A DNA stretch of 64,000 nucleotides from Plutella xylostella. Lineage: Eukaryota > Arthropoda > Insecta > Lepidoptera > Plutellidae. The position numbers and the translations under genes were made by a program. The DNA lies in assembly GCF_932276165.1 (NCBI RefSeq), contig NC_064012.1, positions 2,425,501 to 2,489,500 on the forward strand, written 5' to 3'. The notes beneath the pieces are model-generated. The model saw nothing but the letters and a program-made list of their open reading frames with translations. It searched no databases and had not been told where the DNA came from. This document shows, piece after piece, positions 58,601 to 64,000 of this stretch. The number at the start of each line of letters is the position of its first letter. Within the stretch, counting starts at the first letter, position 1.

Positions 58601-59702
58601 TAAATAACACACGAAATGGTACGTCTACCCTCATTTTCACGGCGCTCAGGCTTGTTTCGTATGGGAGTCGTTTGCGACCACTGAGAAATTCTTGTAAATG
58701 AACGTTTAGTAATGGATACAATATACATTAGGTACTGCCTTTACATTAATTGTACAAATCTGTCTACCGTTATCGATAGTTTCGAAATTATCGAAACAAA
58801 ACCAAATATAGCTTTTAAAACGCTCTGCTTACTTTAATAACTAAGCAAAATTGTGATGGTATAACTAACTAGTGCTGTAAGTTTTCTTAATCAAAATAAA
58901 TAAATAAATCAACATTGAAGTTATATCGTGTAATGGTCGAAGTGGTCGCAAATATTCACATACCTGAAATAAGTTTAAAGCTTATGGATTTAACATCATG
59001 CTAACCATTTAACAAGCTCAAAATTTCACCAAGACGCATGGTCGTACCATAAAATTCACAATTAACACGTTTACTATCATTATATGGTTTAATATATCAT
59101 TTATTATATTATTTTATCATAATTCCATAACACCATCGTAACATTATGTTAACATCGGTTTGGTATTAAACATCTAATAAGTATCATACATCATATCATT
59201 TTATTTATGTACCTAGGTATTTTTATAATAATTATAAAGGAGGTAAGCGTAGTTTAGTTTAAAAATATTTTTATTTTGTCAAAATTATATACGTGTATAT
59301 TATTTGCTAACGTGTATATTGCTAACGGCATCCTTTAGAGAACTAAGTATACTAATTTAGAACAATGTGTGCTTTATGAAATGTTATCTAAACATAAAAA
59401 ATAAAATACTGAAATCCAAATAATTCAATACCTTTATTTATCTTAAATCTCCATACCAGTACAACCTACCAATTAAAAAATACACTTTCTGGTACATCCC
59501 ATTGTTATCCCACAACAGTTTTCATTCCATCAAATCCACCCAACAAAAACGACACCACCCTTTAACACTGCCCACCCTTACAGCGGACTCAGAAATGGAG
59601 GACAGCGTAGTAGTGGCCGAAGACGGGTCGTCAGGCCCTAGCTCCCTCGCCGAGCGAGCGTCCAAGTCGCACCTGATAGTGTGGCAGGTGGCGCCCGCCT
59701 AA
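30704..59702 (+). CDS. syd: JNK-interacting protein 3/4 homolog (sunday driver), complete
   Basis: A cytoplasmic scaffold that links kinesin-1 and dynein to vesicles, binds JNK-pathway kinases and acts in axonal transport. Exons (+): 30704-31027, 31456-31611, 36019-36166, 36728-36915, 38428-38575, 39244-39279, 40720-40737, 41683-41740, 42437-42596, 43381-43503, 44074-44198, 46592-46751, 49490-49626, 50542-50675, 51049-51209, 52046-52189, 52821-52931, 53261-53402, 54022-54211, 54639-54799, 55193-55317, 56510-56807, 57106-57324, 59584-59702. All borders are GT/AG and all phases join; the sum is 3585 bases, giving 1194 residues. Order of parts: RH1 domain, coiled coils, leucine zipper, RH2 domain, low-complexity linkers, C-terminal WD40-like region. 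Length and order match insect Syd. Introns are full of MITEs and SINEs, and one hosts a Ly6 gene. Confidence 0.95.
33526..33739. mobile_element. MITE, AGCAATGAAAAAGTTCC family (copy 2)
   Basis: CGAGCAATGAAAAAGTTCCA at the left and its exact mirror TGGAACTTTTTCATTGCTCG at the right bound 210 bases of non-coding sequence. Confidence 0.8.
35838..35990. mobile_element. Foldback MITE next to syd exon 3
   Basis: Arms share GAGACGATCAAGTCG, CTTGACAAGTCTAC and GCTTGA-GGTTTCA in inverted order (35838-35903 and 35920-35990). The right end is under 30 bases from the exon 3 acceptor. Confidence 0.75.
36019..38575 (+). CDS. syd: syd exons 3-5: coiled coil end and linker
   Basis: Exons 36019-36166, 36728-36915 and 38428-38575; residues 161-321. 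HVDYMERTKMLL-type sequence (here THLDYMERTKMLL) closes the coiled coil; then a Ser/Pro-rich linker, and exon 5 has the conserved KSEKRSANTLYQELAF. The intron between exons 4 and 5 contains the Ly6 gene on the other strand. Confidence 0.92.
36173..36290. repeat. Imperfect inverted repeat after syd exon 3
   Basis: CATATGTCGCAGTCTTCTGG and the mirrored CCAGATGACTGCGACAGATATATG flank about 60 bases. Probably an old MITE. Confidence 0.5.
37429..38094 (-). CDS. Ly6/three-finger GPI-anchored protein, nested in syd intron 4
   Basis: Two exons on the - strand: 38094-37915 (60 codons) and 37644-37429 (71 codons plus stop), joined in phase 0 across a GTACGA...CCACAG intron of 270 bases, giving 131 residues. 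A signal peptide (about residues 1-21) is followed by CYQC at 24-27, ten cysteines in total, ending CEC...DACN, and a C-terminal hydrophobic tail after a SGS motif that fits a GPI-anchor signal. Such insect proteins (quiver/sleepless, boudin, crooked families) act at septate junctions or ion channels; which one this is cannot be told. It lies wholly between syd exons 4 and 5, transcribed in the opposite direction. Confidence 0.85.
38591..38779 (-). mobile_element. tRNA-headed SINE (copy 1, diverged)
   Basis: Minus-strand copy: GACCGAATGG-GTAGTGGTTAGTG head with a B-box-like motif, then a body ending in ACATCTCACACA-type tail. More diverged than the other three copies, all of them in syd introns. 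Confidence 0.65.
39244..41740 (+). CDS. syd: syd exons 6-8, including 36- and 18-base microexons
   Basis: Exons 39244-39279 (SWVHPGEYASA), 40720-40737 (VNDNYFG across borders) and 41683-41740 (GMGREVENLILENNELLATK across borders); residues 322-358. The phase pattern (1, 1, 1, 2) joins only if both tiny exons are used. Both are multiples of three, so each could be skipped without a frameshift. Confidence 0.85.
39280..41682 (+). other. syd introns 6 and 7 around the 18-base exon
   Basis: AT-rich sequence. About 39590-39850 is an antisense LINE fragment: its - strand reads W-WTGYMIRGNQEKW and VPCGWERPETERRGN with stops, typical of RTE-like C termini. The rest holds no recognised feature apart from the microexon at 40720. 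Confidence 0.5.
39590..39850 (-). pseudogene. LINE RT C-terminal fragment, antisense
   Basis: Decayed frame on the - strand with KWRWTGYM-like and RRGNGWRRP-like motifs found after the RT domain of insect non-LTR elements. In-frame stops present. Confidence 0.5.
41850..42070 (-). pseudogene. LINE RT C-terminal fragment, antisense
   Basis: The - strand reads KLQAEVAVGWSL, then a decayed WTDNLR-type stretch and the CCACTGCTGGACACAGACCT tail on the + strand. Same family as the fragment at 23535, opposite orientation. Confidence 0.6.
42110..42360 (-). pseudogene. Second LINE RT C-terminal fragment, antisense
   Basis: The - strand encodes VRWLGHTLRRPEETPSKRI, then GRRKRGRPKTTWRRSVESE and WEDLAAAAQDRVR, the conserved end of another non-LTR family. 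Frame open for about 65 codons, but no upstream RT, so a 5'-truncated copy. It sits just before syd exon 9. Confidence 0.8.
42437..44198 (+). CDS. syd: syd exons 9-11: leucine zipper and RH2 domain
   Basis: Exons 42437-42596, 43381-43503 and 44074-44198; residues 359-494. NALNVVKDDLIVKVDELTGE begins the leucine-zipper coil implicated in kinesin light chain, ARF6 and dynactin interactions in JIP3/4. Exons 10-11 give [20 protein letters not shown] and LQDAVRWTEMVRASR, the RH2 domain that in the family binds Rab GTPases of the Rab8/10/36 type. Confidence 0.93.
42703..42834. mobile_element. MITE with AAGC-GCGTACAG termini
   Basis: TAAGCCGCGTACAGGCCG and CGGTCTGTACGCAGCTTTA are mirrored ends; next to them CAACGAACG and CGTTCGTTGG also pair. 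132 bases in a syd intron. Confidence 0.75.
43111..43347 (-). mobile_element. tRNA-headed SINE (copy 2)
   Basis: Minus-strand copy with head GGTCGAATGGCATAGTGG and B box GGGTTCGATTCCC, body TTTGTACTCGGGTCTTGGG and GGTGTCAGACAGCTGATA on the other strand. About 34 bases before syd exon 10. Confidence 0.85.
44308..44411. mobile_element. Palindromic MITE
   Basis: TATACCTTGTTTCACGGGGA-AGACATCTGA and its mirror bound a roughly 40-base centre. Near-perfect 33-base arms. Confidence 0.8.
44597..44812. mobile_element. MITE with AGGCCTGGGTCTCCTATT termini
   Basis: AGGCCTGGGTCTCCTATTT and AAATAGGAGACCCAGGCCT are exact mirrored ends of a 216-base unit with a GC-richer interior containing several CTACGGC repeats. 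Confidence 0.8.
44813..46299 (+). other. syd intron 11, unassigned part
   Basis: AT-rich intron sequence. A 192-codon frame at 45779-46357 has no family resemblance, is biased by AT-rich codons and spans the duplicated acceptor region, so I do not call it a gene. Confidence 0.45.
46300..46591 (+). repeat. syd: Tandem copies of the syd exon 12 acceptor region
   Basis: The segment TATAAAA...CTC-CTCTTATT...CCCGT-ACGTTCCAGCAC occurs three times, at about 46306-46399, 46463-46540 and 46540-46620. The first copy reaches 34 bases into the exon sequence (CACGGGCGAGCG to GTCGACG, 46366-46399) before diverging; the second only carries the acceptor. The third is the true border (exon from 46592). Confidence 0.8.
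46592..52189 (+). CDS. syd: syd exons 12-16: central region
   Basis: Exons 46592-46751, 49490-49626, 50542-50675, 51049-51209 and 52046-52189; residues 495-740. Conserved landmarks are RAHVRKEDGRTQAYGWSLPG, a VPVPVPVPVFCRP repeat, and LLWICSSTQSKAVVMIID, which opens the C-terminal beta-propeller-like part. Exon 13 uses an unusual acceptor, a (TC)n tract then CCACCAAG. Exon 12 has partial upstream duplicates of its own start. Confidence 0.92.
46785..47052 (+). mobile_element. tRNA-headed SINE (copy 3)
   Basis: Plus-strand copy starting GGCCGAATGGTGTAGTGG, with B box GGGTTCGATTCCC, and ending in (TATT)n. The clearest head of the four. Inserted about 33 bases after the exon 12 donor. Confidence 0.88.
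47062..47164. mobile_element. Short MITE
   Basis: GCGCACATTTAAGACGTGAC and the mirrored GTCACGTTTTAAGTGCG bound about 100 bases. Directly follows the SINE tail. Confidence 0.65.
47577..49221. mobile_element. Large foldback element with about 570-bp inverted arms
   Basis: Left arm 47577-48148 and right arm 48649-49221 are near-identical inverted copies; termini CAGGGTGTCCCAAAAGTC. TATA lies at both outer borders and may be the target duplication. The 500-base centre contains no recognised coding sequence. Lies in the syd intron between exons 12 and 13. Confidence 0.88.
49671..49940. mobile_element. MITE complex with GGGCCACTTGCA termini
   Basis: GGGCCACTTGCA begins at about 49671 and again at 49707, and mirrored TGCAAGTGGCCC at about 49833-49845. 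Internal ATCTAGATTTAATATGTT and ATCGAGATTT motifs repeat in both orientations. Looks like one copy inserted in or next to another. Confidence 0.7.
51252..51498 (-). mobile_element. tRNA-headed SINE (copy 4)
   Basis: Minus-strand copy: GACCGAATGGCGTAGTGG head and B box GGGTTCGATTCCC, body closely matching copies 2 and 3. In the syd intron after exon 15. Confidence 0.88.
51573..51722. mobile_element. MITE with CGTCGCTGTTATT termini
   Basis: CGTCGCTGTTATTCCAAAAT and the mirrored ATTTTGCAATAACAGCGACG bound 150 bases; inner segments (AGGTTTTGA) also pair. Confidence 0.75.
52501..52593. mobile_element. Short MITE with ATCTTTATCTACGTGG termini
   Basis: ATCTTTATCTACGTGGA-AACGT and its mirror ACGTTTATCCACATAGATAA bound about 90 bases in the syd intron after exon 16. 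Confidence 0.65.
52821..54211 (+). CDS. syd: syd exons 17-19: acidic/Ser linker into WD40-like region
   Basis: Exons 52821-52931, 53261-53402 and 54022-54211; residues 741-887. Ser/Asp-rich and Pro-rich linkers, then TMWLGTKSGHLYIHSAM, a propeller strand conserved in JIP3/4. Donor of exon 18 is GTGAGA at 53403, only 25 bases from a MITE. Confidence 0.9.
53428..53503. mobile_element. Short MITE, AGCAATGAAAA family (copy 3)
   Basis: ACACTCAAGAGCAATGAAAA on the left and mirrored TTTTCATTGTACATGAGTGT on the right; 76 bases. Inserted 25 bases past the donor of syd exon 18. Confidence 0.7.
53549..53760. mobile_element. TGTCTTTTTATTTGAATT repeat (copy 2)
   Basis: Matches the repeat at 28975-29170 in order and orientation. 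TGTCTTTTTA at the start and TAAAAAGACA at about 53698 may be terminal inverted repeats. Confidence 0.5.
54417..54510 (+). pseudogene. syd: Decayed duplicate of syd exon 20
   Basis: Follows its own acceptor (ctttccag, AG at 54415-54416) and, read in the phase of exon 19, gives 30 codons (VKLNDAIRSIVLCAYAC, SVSLADGQ) before TAG at 54508. The true exon 20 reads IKLNDAILSIVVCASRC, AVALADGR. Base divergence is substantial, so this is an old exon duplication that has lost its 3' half and its donor. Confidence 0.8.
54545..54638 (+). repeat. syd: Short tandem copy of the syd exon 20 acceptor and start
   Basis: The unit ATTATCATCAA-CTCTCCACA-CAG then AATAAAGCTAAACGACGCCA appears at about 54557-54616 and again at 54617-54660, where the second copy is the true exon border. 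Using the first acceptor (exon from 54589) adds 50 bases and reaches a stop, so it would not make Syd protein. Confidence 0.8.
54639..57324 (+). CDS. syd: syd exons 20-23: WD40-like region
   Basis: Exons 54639-54799, 55193-55317, 56510-56807 and 57106-57324; residues 888-1155. Includes LADGRVALFAR, GNTVWCGYRNKVHVIEP, KMDSTLRLYHAHTYQHLKDV, GRLWIGTSNGVVISVPL and SFHGHRDAVTFFV, typical of the C-terminal propeller of Syd/JIP3. Two decoy acceptors with copies of the exon 20 start lie upstream (54417 and 54589). Confidence 0.93.
55333..55800. mobile_element. Retroelement remnant with GAAA run
   Basis: (GAAA)n followed by TACATTTATTT looks like an inverted A-rich tail of a minus-strand retroelement. 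The body to about 55800 is non-coding; a GAAT repeat closes it. Confidence 0.4.
55815..56436 (+). repeat. 234-bp tandem duplication in a syd intron
   Basis: Copy 1 is about 55815-56048, copy 2 about 56049-56436 with a 169-bp MITE inside. Shared blocks include CCTTCCTAGAGTCCACCC, CATTGACCTACAGGTGACGC and ATAGATGTGCTATACACATT. Confidence 0.85.
56238..56412. mobile_element. 169-bp MITE with exact empty site in the neighbouring repeat
   Basis: GATGTCGATTCTGAAGGC-GAAATTCTAATTTTAA and its mirror bound 56241-56409; AAT is duplicated on both sides (56238-56240 and 56410-56412). The first copy of the tandem repeat lacks the insertion, showing the uninterrupted site. Confidence 0.9.
57325..59583 (+). 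other. syd intron 23
   Basis: A 2.26-kb AT-rich intron. Holds a 98-bp MITE at 57734-57831; nothing else recognised. Confidence 0.6.
57734..57831. mobile_element. Short MITE with GGTG-GGCTCCA termini
   Basis: GGTGCGGCTCCAATGGTGCG and mirrored CGCACCAATGGAGCCTCACC bound 98 bases. Confidence 0.75.
59584..59702 (+). CDS. syd: syd last exon
   Basis: The acceptor is acag just after 59578, phase matches exon 23. Encodes 39 residues ending KSHLIVWQVAPA, the conserved last propeller strand of the family, then TAA at 59700-59702. Confidence 0.93.
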
Positions 59703-61590
59703 CGCAAGCCGCGCCGCGCCCGCCCCCCGTCAGAGTCTGACTACGTCTACGTCTGCATGACTACCAAACCTGAGAACGTGGTTTAATAATGAACCAGTCA
59801 CATCCCGGGAAGTCAGAGACGGTTGAATATCTATCCGGGACGTGAGTGGTTACGGCTGGTGGCTTTGAATGACGGCTGAGCGATGGATTTAGAGAGGCTG
59901 GTTGGTTGAAGCGAAGTGTTTGTTGACAGTCGTATTGAGTAAGCTTTGTTTTACAGTTCCTTAGCATGGTAATGATAATTTTGATCATAAACTAAACTGG
60001 CTTATGTCTAATGTTCTTGTATGTTCAGTTTATGTCTATAAATATGTAAGTATAATAATTTTCTGTAGCGATGCAATGCGATTTCTAATTACTTATCCGT
60101 AAATTAGTACCTATGTATGTTGCAAATAAGTTTTCTCGATAATAATATGAGAAGTTTGCTCAGCCAGCTAGTCATTCAAAGCGACTGCCCAAGTAGAAGG
60201 ATTGTTAAGGAAATATAGGTCAGTATTGTGTAACTTACGAATGGTCTTACAAGATTTGGTTGCGATGGCAAATTAATATTTAAGTATTAATTAATTTTGT
60301 GTGTAGAGTTGGTCCTTCAGTCCTTTTTTCGCCTTCACATTTTGGACTTTTCTATCAAAGTGTGTTGGTTCACCTATTCACTATCACGTTCAATTGTTTT
60401 TGAGGTACACTGCTGTCTAAAACGATGAATTTGTATTCATGTGGTAAAAGCGATGAAATTCTTCCTTGTATTAAGGTTTATGTAGCAGATACCTCAAAAC
60501 CAATGCTCCAGTCTGTCCTAGTGTGATTTCTCACCAGTACACAGGCATCCGTAGACGATTAGATATCTTGAGGCGCTGAGCACGGCACCAAAACCTAAAC
60601 TAGACATGTAACCTCACTTATATCACTATAGTCTTTATTGCTTTAGGCTGAATATACTGTGTGGCACGCTATAGGTCTTTAAATTGGAATCGATGCTTAC
60701 GATTCAATATTATTTTATACCAAGAGGTATATTTAGAATTTTCGATCATTTCCTCTAGCTGTAAACACGTTTCAATGACCCTTGAGTTTATGACTATAAT
60801 CATAGCGTGTGAGTTTGAAATCTGACTTATGCTATTCGAGGAAATGTTCTAGAAAATATAAGTAAAGTGTGTAGATGCATGCAAACAAAAATGTAACATT
60901 CGAAGGAGGTCGTGAAAAGATAGAATCATAAGAAATGATCAGGATTCTGTAGTGTGATGGATTGCTCATACGTATCATTGTGAATGGGTCGTGATGGTGT
61001 AAACTGTAATCTCTATCAATACTTTGTGGGGATGATAGTGCTATTGTAACAAAGACATGGGTGTGTGCGTGTGTGTGAGTGTGTTAGTGTGTCTGCTCTT
61101 TTGCTACATTCGCCTTGTTTAGGCTTATTGGTAATGTTAAGGAAGTTGTACAAGATGTAACCACCAAATAAAACATTTTAGTAGTGATAGAGCTTAAGGT
61201 AGACGCGAGGAAGCGTATGAGATTTTTTATATTGTAATGTGTAGTAACAAAATAGTTGTACGAGCGATGAATTTTGTTATTTAATGCGAAGATGCTGTAC
61301 GTTATCCATTATGGCTGTGGTTTCAATCTATATCACAAGTGTATAGTGTACTTTGTTTTTGTTATTTATTTATATTTTGTTTTTAGCATCTGACACGCGC
61401 ATCTCGTAATCACTTGTTGAAGAGATGTCGCATTGTTGTTTTTATGACAGATTATTTTAATTTCGGTTCATTAATGGTGCGACAGTAATTTAAGCCTAAA
61501 TGATACTTCTATCGACATGAAATTAATGTAAAATACTTGATAGTAAAAGTATTTGATATACCTATAATAAAGATTTGGATTTTTTCCGAT
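59703..61590 (+). other. syd: syd 3'UTR (probable)
   Basis: AT-rich sequence after the stop. AATAAA occurs at 61167-61172 and 61566-61571; the second is followed by a T-rich stretch and is the likelier end, giving a 3'UTR of about 1.9 kb. A further AATAAA lies near 62936. No coding sense seen. Confidence 0.45.
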
Positions 61591-61925
61591 GAATACAATA
61601 ATATTTATCTATTTTGCTCTTTAGATATTTTAAATAAGTTATTTAAAAAGTTGCATTGAAAGCTGGTTAAAGGGGTGTATGATTAAAATTATATGTTATG
61701 TATTTCGTGATTAAGTTATATTTTATTTTCAATATTTTTGATGTACTTAGACATAGAAGGAATCTCCCTCTAACCATCTTGGAATGTAACAACTAGTCAC
61801 GACTATACGACCTATAGATATACATATTTAGCTAGGTGGTCGTTGTTTTGCTGATTTTAGCAAAAATGTTATTTTATTAGTTGTAATTTGTAAGATATAA
61901 GATAACCAAACTCATCAAAAATCTT

Positions 61926-62103
61926 AATGTAATATGAAGCGACCTTTGAGTGTGATAAATGATAATACAAATTTGAAAGGGATATTGAACTAAATTCACG
62001 GATACTTTAAATATAATGTAATATGAAGCGACCTTTGAGTGTGATAAATGATAATACAAATTTGAAAGGGATATTGAACTAAATTCACGGATACTTTAAA
62101 TAT
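61926..62103. repeat. 89-bp tandem duplication
   Basis: 61926-62014 and 62015-62103 are essentially identical head-to-tail copies (AATGTAATATGAAGCGACCT onward). Lies beyond the likely syd poly(A) site. Confidence 0.9.
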
Positions 62104-63780
62104 AACTATATTATACCTTTAAATAATAAAATAACGATTAAAAGTTAATACAGCTAAGTGTCCGTGTATTTTATTATAACCATAATGCTGAAGCGGTGAA
62201 CGCTTTTCAGAGCAGTGATAGTAAACAGCTCTTCTGATGTAAAATGTATAATTATGTACTTTAGTTACACTGACAAAAGTATATTTCTCTATCACAATTG
62301 CCATGATAACACTGCTTTATACATAGTTGTTGATACCCACGAGGCACGCCGCAGCGCCGTGGTGGTAATTTTGTTAAATCGAGTGGGATCAAGGGAAGCT
62401 TTTGTGACCAGGAAGGACTGTAGTAATCGCTTAGTTCTGTGTGCTGCGATGGTTAAGGCATGTTCTCATCTAAGGTGTATTACCGTGGATACTGATTAAG
62501 CCAGAACTATCGAAACGATAATATCACTTAGATTTGACTGCGCTTGTAATATACATACATTCTTTACATAATAATCATTTTCAATTGTTGTACTATCTAA
62601 TAAATTGCATAATATAATAATATATTGACATTTACGCTAGCAATGATTTGCAATGCCTTATTTATTAAAAAATATTATTAATGTGCATAGTTAGTTATGG
62701 CTCTTTTTAACTCAATTACCCTTTTACATACATTTAAATATTTTATATTTTTTTTCATGAAGTTATTGTATTGCTCCTGAGAATCACAATATAAACTGCA
62801 ATCAATAAAATTAATTTATCTGGTTTTCTTAAACAAAAGGCGCTTAGTTTTTATGTTATTTTTTTATAAAGTGGATTTGTGTAAGATTGGATAATATTTA
62901 TGTAGTGTTATGTCCTTCTTTATACCATGCAAATTAAATAAAGGAATGCTAAATTATTAAATAGAGTACTTATTTTCTCCTTTACCTACATTATTTAGCC
63001 ACATCTAGCGAAATTTACTGAAATATCTAGTAATATTCTTCAATAAACGGAATTCATTATGCTGCTACTCACATCATTTCATCACTTATCATTTGCTCAC
63101 GACGACTGTAATCCCTGAAGGGATAGTCAGAGTGACCTCGCAAGCGAAGATACGGCTCGCGACTTAACACTATCTTGTGGAGCGAAAAGCGGGTGGGTTG
63201 GTAAAAGTGGTACTAAGCAGAAAGAGGGTGACTCAGGGGGTCAGTGTGAACAACTTTTGTTCTTCAGCTTTTGGAAATTGGGAAAAAAATATACCTACTT
63301 CTCCATATTAAAAAGGCACATAGCAATCATAGTTTCGACGGAGAAGTACCTACCTATTTTTTTAAATTTCCAATGAAGGGAATGGAGGGTTGTGCCTACC
63401 CAATACATATTTTGCATCAAATAAGAAGAGTACAGCCTCCTACAGTCGAGTGTGCGAATGTCCCAGGTTTGATAATCGGAAATTCATAACTTGTACGAAT
63501 ACGTAAGTAGTTACCTAGCTATATTATAAATATTTTCGGTTACAGTGTAGTAGCCTACATGTCTCACTGAAATTGAACCTTAGTGCATATCCCGAAGGTG
63601 TAAATTCCCGTCCTAAGCTTGGATCATTTCCCATTACGCTCTATTCACAGGTACTAGTTATTATTCTGTGACTGGGTCGGTTGGTGGACTTGGTGGGTTC
63701 AGGCTGGTGGTTTATTCTCCGTAGTCACCGTAGAGCATGGTGATATAATCGTACTACTTGCAGGATTTGAACCTTAGACA
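62104..63780. other. Intergenic region after syd
   Basis: AT-rich. Small frames at 62215-62499 and 63271-63489 have no family resemblance. The block 63100-63240 (CCCTGAAGGGATAGTCAGAG and neighbours) is GC-richer and looks like a repeat fragment. Confidence 0.4.
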
Positions 63781-64000
63781 ATTATCTCTTATATGAAATA
63801 TAGTAGAAGAATCAGTAGAAATTTTGAAGGGGAGTGCATATTAGAAATGGCTACAGCATTTGACTTGGCTCTGGTTAACACATACTTTCAAAAGAAAGAT
63901 GAACACCTTATAACTTATAAAAGTGGTCAACATGCAACACAGATAGACTACATGTTAACCAGAAGAACTGATATTAAAAAAGTCAAGGATTGTAAAGTTA
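63781..64000 (+). CDS. LINE endonuclease domain, partial at window edge
   Basis: A frame open from about 63781 to the window end reads LEMATAFDLALVNTYFQKKD, then HLITYKSGQHATQIDYMLTR, the conserved part of the apurinic-like endonuclease of RTE-type non-LTR elements. It continues past the window, so intactness cannot be judged. Confidence 0.75.
   Translation, partial: MISYMKYSRRISRNFEGECILEMATAFDLALVNTYFQKKDEHLITYKSGQHATQIDYMLTRRTDIKKVKDCKV

Noticed and set aside
59761..59988. 75-codon - strand frame after the syd stop
   Set aside because: No family resemblance, and it lies in the probable 3'UTR.

Overview
The window is nuclear DNA of an insect, almost certainly a moth or butterfly. The genes carry short GT-AG introns, their coding exons are GC-rich islands in AT-rich surroundings, and the non-coding DNA is full of repeat types common in Lepidoptera: tRNA-headed SINEs, LINE tails ending in GACA runs, and many short palindromic MITEs. 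The species cannot be named from the sequence alone.

Layout. (1) 956-6180, + strand: the last four exons of the epidermal growth factor receptor (Egfr, torpedo/DER), with a 3'UTR to about 8.3 kb; the upstream exons lie before the window. (2) 11350-16253, - strand: a complete six-exon DNAJC22/wurst gene, with a TM2 membrane domain at the N terminus and a J domain at the C terminus. (3) About 16.6-30.3 kb: a gene-free block of nested transposon remnants, including a Tc1/mariner-like element with a decayed transposase, LINE tails, foldback elements and a hAT-like element. (4) 30704-59702, + strand: a complete 24-exon sunday driver (syd, JIP3/JIP4) gene. All exon phases join and give 1194 residues. 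(5) 37429-38094, - strand: a two-exon Ly6/three-finger GPI-anchored protein gene nested inside a syd intron. (6) 59.7-64.0 kb: syd 3' flank, then repeats, ending in an open LINE endonuclease reading frame that runs off the window.

The genes are individually conserved and not an operon. Egfr is a surface receptor tyrosine kinase, wurst an endocytic membrane co-chaperone, and syd a kinesin/JNK scaffold for axonal transport. Their adjacency implies no shared pathway, although receptor signalling, endocytosis and vesicle transport are functionally close.

The most unusual signals are: an 11-residue in-frame tandem duplication in the region of the kinase helix alpha-C of Egfr; repeated duplication of intron-acceptor/exon-start segments in syd, including a decayed second copy of exon 20; a 1.6-kb foldback element with about 570-bp arms in a syd intron, and a roughly 45-bp derivative made only of its two ends elsewhere; and a Tc1-like element with an apparent intron and tRNA-like sequences near both ends.
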